Shown here piece after piece: positions 34,155 to 39,009 of a DNA stretch of 39,009 nt (its first letter is position 1; each line of letters opens with the position of its first letter). The position numbers were made by a program, and so were the translations under genes. The DNA is from Lachnospiraceae bacterium (GTDB lineage Bacteria > Bacillota > Clostridia > Lachnospirales > Lachnospiraceae): the NCBI GenBank assembly GCA_017552715.1, contig JAFZOW010000052.1, positions 1-39,009 on the forward strand, read 5' to 3'. The notes beneath the pieces were generated by a model that worked only from the letters and a program-made list of their open reading frames with translations, was not told where the DNA came from and did not search any database.

Positions 34155-34183
34155 ATACTATCACATTTCAGAGAAAGAGGCAA
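34155..34183 (-). promoter_or_regulatory. Promoter of membrane acyltransferase gene
   Basis: On the minus strand, TTGCCT (34178-34183), a 17-base spacer and TAGTAT (34155-34160). The leader would be about 75 bases and contains a TGATC/GATCA inverted repeat. Confidence 0.6.
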
Positions 34184-34188
34184 AACCC

Positions 34189-34220
34189 ATACCAGTGGTA
34201 TATAAAATAATAATATTTTA
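34189..34220. promoter_or_regulatory. Operator-like inverted repeats
   Basis: ATACC-AGT-GGTAT (34189-34201) is a perfect 5-bp palindrome with 3-base spacer, and TAAAATA-ATAA-TATTTTA (34203-34220) is a second one beside it. They sit between the two divergent promoters, immediately upstream of the acyltransferase -35. They are candidate sites for the adjacent XRE regulator. Two GGTAT half-sites occur here (34197-34201 and 34229-34233). Confidence 0.5.
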
Positions 34221-34234
34221 GTATTGGCGGTATC

Positions 34235-34263
34235 TTCCGTTTGTTATAGCCAAGGCGTATAAT
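34235..34263 (+). promoter_or_regulatory. Probable promoter of XRE-TPR regulator gene
   Basis: A perfect TATAAT (34258-34263) on the plus strand, with a poor -35 (TTCCGT, 34235-34240) 17 bases upstream, which suggests dependence on an activator or weak basal use. AAAGGAGG lies in the leader. Confidence 0.55.
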
Positions 34264-34295
34264 AACAGCAGAAACAGGCAAAGGAGGATCCGTAC

Positions 34296-35369
34296 ATGAA
34301 ACTATCGCTTTCTGAAAACATCCGTTTATTTCGGAAACAACGGAAGATGACGCAGGAAAAATTAGCCGAAGCCCTGGGCGTGACTGTAGGAGCAGTCTAT
34401 AAATGGGAATCCGGGCAGTCGCAGCCCGAGCTGAACCTGCTGGTGGAAATGGCCGACTTCTTTGATACGTCTGTCGATGTGCTGCTGGGCTACAGGATCC
34501 GGGACAACCGCCTGGATTCCGCCCTGGAACGGATCAGATCTTACTGCCAGAGGCTGGATCCGGCAGCGGTAAGTGAAGCGGAAAAGCTATCAGGCAGATA
34601 TCCCCATTCTTTTCGGGCCGTGTATGGATGTGCATCCGTTTACCTCGTTTACGGTGCCGGCAATCATGATACGCAGCAGCTCAAACGGGCATTGGAACTG
34701 TTCGAGCAGGCAAAGCTGCTGCTTCCGCAGAATGAAGATCCGCGCATCAGCGAAGCTACGATCTGCGGGAACCTGTCGGTCATCTGCTTCCTGCTGGGAG
34801 ACAGGGAAAAGAGCATCGAACTGTTAAAGAAAAACAATGCCGGTGGCATTTTCAGCAGCGATATCGGTGCACTCCTGTCAATCTTCGGTGATACTCCGGA
34901 AGAAGCTGCTCCTTTTTTGTCGGAAGCGCTTCTGTCAGCCATGTCCTGCCTGCTCACGACGATCGTTGGTTATGTGTTCCTGTTTCGATTCAGAAACGAC
35001 TGGGATTCGTCCATCGACATCCTTTCCTGGGGGACAGGTCTTCTGGCCGGGCTGAAGACGGAAAACAACGCGGATATCCTTGAAAAAATGCATGCGGAAA
35101 TGCTGGTTTTGCTGGCTTATGTTCAGGCGAAGACCGGTATGCGGGAAGAATCAGCCGGGTCCTTAAAGGAAGCCAGAACAATGGCTCAGCGTTTCGACGC
35201 CATGCCGGATTACAGCTTAAAAGCCATGCGTTTTGCCGATCACATGGATCAGACGGCAGCCTTCGACATTTTCGGTGCGAGTGCGTCGGATAGCATTGCC
35301 AGCCTGATCGCCCTTCTGAAGGATCAGAGTTTAGCCGAACAATGGGAGGAGACAGCAAATGAACAATAA
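34296..35369 (+). CDS. XRE-family regulator with TPR-like C-terminal domain
   Basis: A 357-residue regulator. Residues 1-65 are a Cro/C1-type helix-turn-helix (KMTQEKLAEALGV with AVYKWESG). Residues about 70-340 form repeated helix pairs of TPR type. This layout is typical of peptide- or metabolite-responsive XRE regulators in Firmicutes. AAAGGAGG lies 8 bases before the ATG. The MFS exporter gene overlaps its end by 11 bases, so the two are co-transcribed, and the regulator probably controls the exporter and itself through the palindromes upstream (inference). The C-terminus shows TPR-like helical spacing, not a strict consensus. Confidence 0.85.
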   Translation: MKLSLSENIRLFRKQRKMTQEKLAEALGVTVGAVYKWESGQSQPELNLLVEMADFFDTSVDVLLGYRIRDNRLDSALERIRSYCQRLDPAAVSEAEKLSGRYPHSFRAVYGCASVYLVYGAGNHDTQQLKRALELFEQAKLLLPQNEDPRISEATICGNLSVICFLLGDREKSIELLKKNNAGGIFSSDIGALLSIFGDTPEEAAPFLSEALLSAMSCLLTTIVGYVFLFRFRNDWDSSIDILSWGTGLLAGLKTENNADILEKMHAEMLVLLAYVQAKTGMREESAGSLKEARTMAQRFDAMPDYSLKAMRFADHMDQTAAFDIFGASASDSIASLIALLKDQSLAEQWEETANEQ

Positions 35370-36663
35370 CACGCAAAAGAAAGATAATGTTTTCCGGAAC
35401 CGGAATTTCCGGCTGGTATTCCTGGGAGCACTGGTATCCGAGCTGGGCGCGATCCTGTACAGTTTTTCCGTCAGTTTCTATATCCTTGAGATCAGCGAAA
35501 ACAATGCCTTTCTGCAGGGACTGTATCTGGCATTATGCGGTGTGGCTATGCTGCTCATCACACCGGTGGGTGGTGTGATAGGTGACCGAAAAAGCAAGGC
35601 AAAGATAATGTTTGTCTGCGACTATTTGAAAGGCGGCGTGATCCTGCTGGCAACGGTGCTGATGCTGCTGTTCCGGGAAGCGGAGGCACAGCTTGTGATC
35701 CTCTTTGTTCTGGGGATCCTGGGCAATTTTATCAGTGGGATATTCAATCCGGCAGCCGGAGCTATCTTTCCGCATATCGTACGGGAAGAGCAGCTGCAAC
35801 AGGCCAATTCGTACTATGCGATGAAGAGCTCCGTGGAAAGCATCCTGGGTATCGTTCTTGCCGGCATTCTGTACGCGCTTCTGCCGATCCACATACTGTT
35901 CTTCCTGATCGGCGCCTGCTATATCGCCTCCGGCATCTCCGAGATGATGATCCGTTACGATTTTCACCCCTCCGGGGAACGACTTACGCTGAAGCTGGCG
36001 CTGCACGATATGGCAGAGGGGATCGCTTACCTCAGGACCAAGAAAGCGATCCTGGCGCTGCTTGCGTCGGTCCTGTTCATCAACTTCTTCTTTGCACCGG
36101 TGACAGGGAATTTCCTCCCGTTTTTCGTAAAAACGGATCTGGCGTCCGCGCAGTCCTATCTGCTGGACAATGTCCTGACGCCCGAGCTCTGGTCCTCTGT
36201 GTTCAGCGTATGTTTCGGGATCAGCTCGCTGCTCGGTGCGGCGATCCTGAGCGGACGTGCACAGGCGGAAAAATGCGGCAGGAAGGCTGCCAGGACTCTT
36301 TGTGCAATGGCCGCCGTAATGGTCGCAGTCACGGTCTCCTTCTTTATCTTTGTGGATCGGGGTACACAGGTGAATGGCTTCCTGATCTCCCTCTGCCTCG
36401 GATGTTTATCGGTCGGCTTTCTGATCTCCTGTTTCAATATTCCCGTCACCACGGCGATCATGCGGATCGTGGACAAGGACAAGCTCAGCAAAGTGAACAG
36501 CCTCACCAGTATCGGAACCCAGGGCATGATCCCCATTGCATCGGTTCTGGCCGGTGTGATACTGGAGGCCTTCGGCGGCACTGCCCTGCTGGCTTTCTGT
36601 TCCGTGGGATTTACGATCACCGCCCTGACTCTGCTGTTCAGCCGGTCGTTCAGGGAGTTGTGA
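35359..36663 (+). CDS. MFS exporter (MFS_3/macrolide-efflux type)
   Basis: A 434-residue major-facilitator protein with 12 predicted helices. The loop after helix 2 has GGVIGDRKSKAKI, matching the MFS signature (G-x-x-x-D-R-x-x-R/K). The N-terminal FRNRNFRLVFLGALVSELG is typical of the MFS_3 group, which contains macrolide and siderophore exporters. The likely role is drug or metabolite efflux; the substrate is not readable. The ATG at 35359 has GGAGGAGA upstream and overlaps the regulator gene by 11 bases. It is the last gene before the compositional break. Confidence 0.87.
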   Translation: MNNNTQKKDNVFRNRNFRLVFLGALVSELGAILYSFSVSFYILEISENNAFLQGLYLALCGVAMLLITPVGGVIGDRKSKAKIMFVCDYLKGGVILLATVLMLLFREAEAQLVILFVLGILGNFISGIFNPAAGAIFPHIVREEQLQQANSYYAMKSSVESILGIVLAGILYALLPIHILFFLIGACYIASGISEMMIRYDFHPSGERLTLKLALHDMAEGIAYLRTKKAILALLASVLFINFFFAPVTGNFLPFFVKTDLASAQSYLLDNVLTPELWSSVFSVCFGISSLLGAAILSGRAQAEKCGRKAARTLCAMAAVMVAVTVSFFIFVDRGTQVNGFLISLCLGCLSVGFLISCFNIPVTTAIMRIVDKDKLSKVNSLTSIGTQGMIPIASVLAGVILEAFGGTALLAFCSVGFTITALTLLFSRSFREL

Positions 36664-37026
36664 GGGGGGGGATAAAAGGGGGGATCAGCTGCGATGAAAA
36701 AGGTGAGGCGGTGAAGGGAGGATTATCTGCGAAGACAAGAGCTGAGCCGTCAGAATGCAAAGCGTTGGGAGGACGGATTATCTGCGATAATCCTTATCTC
36801 TTTGAGAACTTTTTCACTGCCTTAAGTGCCTTGTTTTGGGCTTTTCTAGGGCAAGTTGCTGTTTACCTGCTGCGTACGGTAGAAAGCTCAGGGCTACTGT
36901 ATGCGGCTGGTGGCAATTGTGTTTATTATCTTCAGAACTTTAATAGCGTAGTCATTCAATAGCAAAAACACAAAGCAAATAATCCTTCCCACAATGAATA
37001 GAAAAGCCATTCTTTGAATTTTGCTA
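36664..37026. other. Gene-free transition region
   Basis: No gene with a plausible start and codon pattern is seen here. The first 120 bases are G-rich and hold three copies of a 13-base motif (listed separately). From about 36800 the composition turns markedly A+T-rich and stays so to the end. No tRNA, integrase or clear att-like repeat was found, so the island boundary is judged by composition only. Confidence 0.6.
36682..36787 (+). repeat. Three copies of a 13-base motif
   Basis: GGATTATCTGCGA occurs at 36720-36732 and 36775-36787 exactly, and as GGATCAGCTGCGA at 36682-36694 with two differences. Each is preceded by a G-rich run. The last copy extends to a perfect palindrome, GGATTATC-TGC-GATAATCC (36775-36793). 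It may be a regulator-binding array or a decayed repeat. Confidence 0.7.
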
Positions 37027-37554
37027 TCATTCCTTTACATCTTTATCCTCAAAATACTTTTTCAGTATCAATAGCAGATTACTCTTTTTCTTCCCCATCA
37101 CTTTAGCTTCAAAAGCCTTCAAGTTAAGATTTTCAACCCCGTGCCTGGCACTATAAGACTTAGCCTTTTCAGTTTTCTCGCTATTTGAAACAGATTTTCC
37201 AAGAAAAACTTCTTCTATGTCATGACAAAACCAAACAAACTCATACCCATTATCTGCGCAGTACTGCATTTCATCATGCAACGCTTTTTCATCTCCAGTA
37301 TCAGAATCATATTTATCCGTATCAAAGCAATATATTACGCATGATTCCCCAATGTAATTATAGGCCTTTACAAGTTTATTTATTTTATTAGAAACTTTCT
37401 CGTAATTCCCTTTTCCTCCCATAAAAACTGGTGATATCTTGATGTCATTTCGCAAGCGAATATTGTACACATGATTCAGTATGCTTTTTATATAAATATA
37501 ATCCGTTTGTGCTTTCTCATTGGCCTCGACAACTAATACTATCTGAAATCCCAT
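37027..37554 (-). CDS. TOPRIM-like (RloB-type) protein, partner of ATPase
   Basis: A 175-residue protein with the marks of a small TOPRIM-like nuclease fold. An N-terminal strand ends in Glu10 (IVLVVEAN), and a central strand ends in Asp78-Thr-Asp80 (VIYCFDTD). A later HDIEEVFLG motif (about 110-119) resembles the F-E-x-W region of RloB proteins. In known two-gene systems such proteins act with an AAA/ABC-type ATPase as the effector nuclease. The ATG overlaps the stop of the ATPase gene by one base (TAATG), with GGAGGA upstream. The base composition is much richer in A+T than the genes to the left. Family assignment is from motifs only. Confidence 0.65.
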   Translation of the reverse strand: MGFQIVLVVEANEKAQTDYIYIKSILNHVYNIRLRNDIKISPVFMGGKGNYEKVSNKINKLVKAYNYIGESCVIYCFDTDKYDSDTGDEKALHDEMQYCADNGYEFVWFCHDIEEVFLGKSVSNSEKTEKAKSYSARHGVENLNLKAFEAKVMGKKKSNLLLILKKYFEDKDVKE

Positions 37555-38861
37555 TATTTTTCCTCCCCAAAAGCACTAATAAAATCGGAGGCATCAATAT
37601 TAAACGGCATACTTTCTATCATGCCATTTCTATAGCAATTATCAGGCGAATAATGTCCATTTTTGACCCATGAAACAATCTTGTTATCATTAGTCAAAAA
37701 ATCGATAGATTTACTATTATCTTTAACGACAATCATTGGATCCGTATTATGAGCAGTAAAAATCAATTGTCCATCACTATATAGCTTGAAATACTCTATT
37801 ATCTTATTAAGAAGAATATCATTAATATTAGCGTCCATCTCATCAATAAAAACAACTGCCCCTAAGCTAGCTAGTTTCAGCGCATCGTACATATCGATTA
37901 AATGTTTAATACCAGTACTTTCAAATTCTTTATCTACCGTGTATGTACCATAATTCATAATCATCTTACAAACATAGAATTCTTTATCGTCGGTTTTATC
38001 AATATCAATTTTGTTTAACTTTGGCTTAAAAAGCCTAATAAACCTTTCAAGTCCTTCTATTTTCTTCAAATACTTTTCGTAATCCTCAACTCGTACTCTC
38101 TTTTCATTTGTCGGAATGCTTTGGCTGACTTCATCTATAATTGATTCTGAAGGTAACTGGTTCTGTTTTAATTCATTTAGTCTTTTTCTTTGGTAATAAG
38201 TAATGTGTCGATCTTCCTTATCAAAATATATATGTACCAAAAGGAAAAAAATCTCAGCATAAACAAAAACCATACCACCTTTTATTACTTTATTAGTCTG
38301 AGCTATCAGACTAAAAATCATATATAAGGCAGACTGTTTTTGTAATAAATTTTTAGTCTTATCAATTATTACCCCTTTTATTCCCTCCTCGATATTTAAT
38401 TCTGTAAACTCACCATTTTTACTTACAAACGCGACCGTCTGAGAATTTTTACTATTATTTTTACGATATTTCAAACTTTCATATGAAACATATACTTCCT
38501 CATTTTCATCCAGCGAAAGCACAACTTCATATTCATAAATATATATAAATTCTACAAGCGTTACAAATTCACACCTAAACACAAGTCTTCTTGTCTTTTT
38601 ATTTACTAGTTCAGCAAGCAAAGTCCTACTCTTGTTATCTCTTAAATAGTTTTCATCAATAACAAAATTCTTAACAATATCAACAGCGCTAATAATTGCA
38701 GTTTTACCAGATCCATTCTCGCCATAGATAGCTTTTATCCTATTTTTGTCAGGATCAAATTTCTTATCAACTTTTTTTCCATAAAAATCTATACTAATTT
38801 CTTTCTCTATATTCTTTATCCCCGATAAACTCATATTAAGCATATATACCAATCTGCCCAT
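37554..38861 (-). CDS. AAA/ABC-type ATPase (AAA_15/RloA-like)
   Basis: A 435-residue SMC/ABC-like ATPase. The Walker A is GENGSGKT (47-54) and the Walker B is VVFIDEMD with Asp340-Glu341. A D-loop-like ANIND follows, and a switch His371 sits in FTAHNTD. The coiled-coil/insertion between the two halves (about 190-300) is short. This is the architecture of AAA_15/RloA-like ATPases of anti-phage systems. It precedes the TOPRIM-like gene with one-base overlap, so the two form one unit. AAAGGAG lies 8 bases before the ATG. A+T-rich codon use points to horizontal transfer. A role as phage sensor is inference. Confidence 0.82.
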   Translation of the reverse strand: MGRLVYMLNMSLSGIKNIEKEISIDFYGKKVDKKFDPDKNRIKAIYGENGSGKTAIISAVDIVKNFVIDENYLRDNKSRTLLAELVNKKTRRLVFRCEFVTLVEFIYIYEYEVVLSLDENEEVYVSYESLKYRKNNSKNSQTVAFVSKNGEFTELNIEEGIKGVIIDKTKNLLQKQSALYMIFSLIAQTNKVIKGGMVFVYAEIFFLLVHIYFDKEDRHITYYQRKRLNELKQNQLPSESIIDEVSQSIPTNEKRVRVEDYEKYLKKIEGLERFIRLFKPKLNKIDIDKTDDKEFYVCKMIMNYGTYTVDKEFESTGIKHLIDMYDALKLASLGAVVFIDEMDANINDILLNKIIEYFKLYSDGQLIFTAHNTDPMIVVKDNSKSIDFLTNDNKIVSWVKNGHYSPDNCYRNGMIESMPFNIDASDFISAFGEEK

Positions 38862-39009
38862 ATTGTTTTCTCCTTTTGATTAAATATATTCATTATGTAT
38901 ATTTTTAACCTTTTTTGTGCAAATGTCAAGCATCCCATTCTATTTGACCTTTATTTTCTATTTTGTTCATTACCAACGTACATTTGTATTATCGACGTTT
39001 ACTCTTCAA
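38862..39009 (-). other. Upstream region of ATPase gene
   Basis: A strongly A+T-rich stretch holding the likely promoter. A perfect TTGACA -35 on the minus strand lies near 38927-38932, but no good -10 follows at 16-18 bases; A/T-rich candidates lie 15 or 22 bases on. No gene is seen. Confidence 0.4.

Noticed and set aside
36210-36962. Open frame overlapping the end of the MFS exporter gene and running into the gene-free region.
   Set aside because: Most of it is another frame of the exporter gene, and the protein is low-complexity without recognisable domains.
36664-37026. Search for a tRNA or integrase at the island edge.
   Set aside because: No cloverleaf or integrase-like sequence was seen; the boundary rests only on base composition.

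Overview
The window looks like a chromosomal segment of a Gram-positive anaerobe of the class Clostridia, most likely Lachnospiraceae. This is inferred from the long-form HPF, RsbW/STAS/PP2C signalling genes, an NlpC/P60 protein with a long Pro/Glu/Thr linker, an intracellular GH43 enzyme, strong AGGAGG ribosome-binding sites and a moderately GC-rich backbone. No rRNA, tRNA, CRISPR array, transposase or integrase was recognised. The genus cannot be fixed from the sequence.

Left part (1-7975). A nuclease-like/P-loop ATPase gene and a coiled-coil gene are followed, all on the minus strand, by a tight GH43 glycosidase - membrane-anchored 5'-nucleotidase - nicotinamidase-like operon. Then come a terminator and hpf with a clear sigma-A promoter. 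A strongly folded, non-coding inverted-repeat element lies between hpf and a plus-strand YdjC/ChbG-like deacetylase.

Centre (8003-24228, all minus). The most interesting region is a ten-gene, 12.7-kb run read from 20721 down to 8003. It encodes a giant 1354-residue ABC1/UbiB-type kinase-like protein, a GNAT acetyltransferase, a soluble PP2C phosphatase, two degenerate tandem GNAT-like proteins, a one-TM protein sharing a Cys-Tyr-Cys segment with the giant kinase, two membrane PP2C phosphatases, an RsbW-like kinase and a STAS anti-sigma antagonist. Overlapping stop/start codons tie most of the genes together, and no sigma factor is present. It resembles a partner-switching phosphorelay with three phosphatases and an added ABC1-type kinase; I know of no described system with this composition. 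Upstream on the same strand are a YfhO-type membrane protein and a secreted NlpC/P60 peptidase.

Right-centre (24279-36663). A divergent promoter pair drives nlpC/P60 and an SDR reductase. Two adjacent c-di-GMP genes follow: GGDEF(degenerate)-EAL fused to a beta-helix-like domain, and a membrane HD-GYP protein with a duplicated beta-rich tail. Next are an SLC13/ArsB-like permease closed by a bidirectional terminator, a PfkB sugar kinase, a membrane acyltransferase, and an XRE-TPR regulator overlapping an MFS exporter gene. Three genes have a -10 box 7-9 bases from the ATG and no Shine-Dalgarno, which suggests leaderless mRNAs.

Right end (36664-39009). A gene-free stretch with a thrice-repeated 13-base motif marks a sharp fall in GC content. 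The last two genes, an AAA/ABC-type ATPase and a TOPRIM-like protein overlapping by one base, look like a horizontally acquired defence-type pair.
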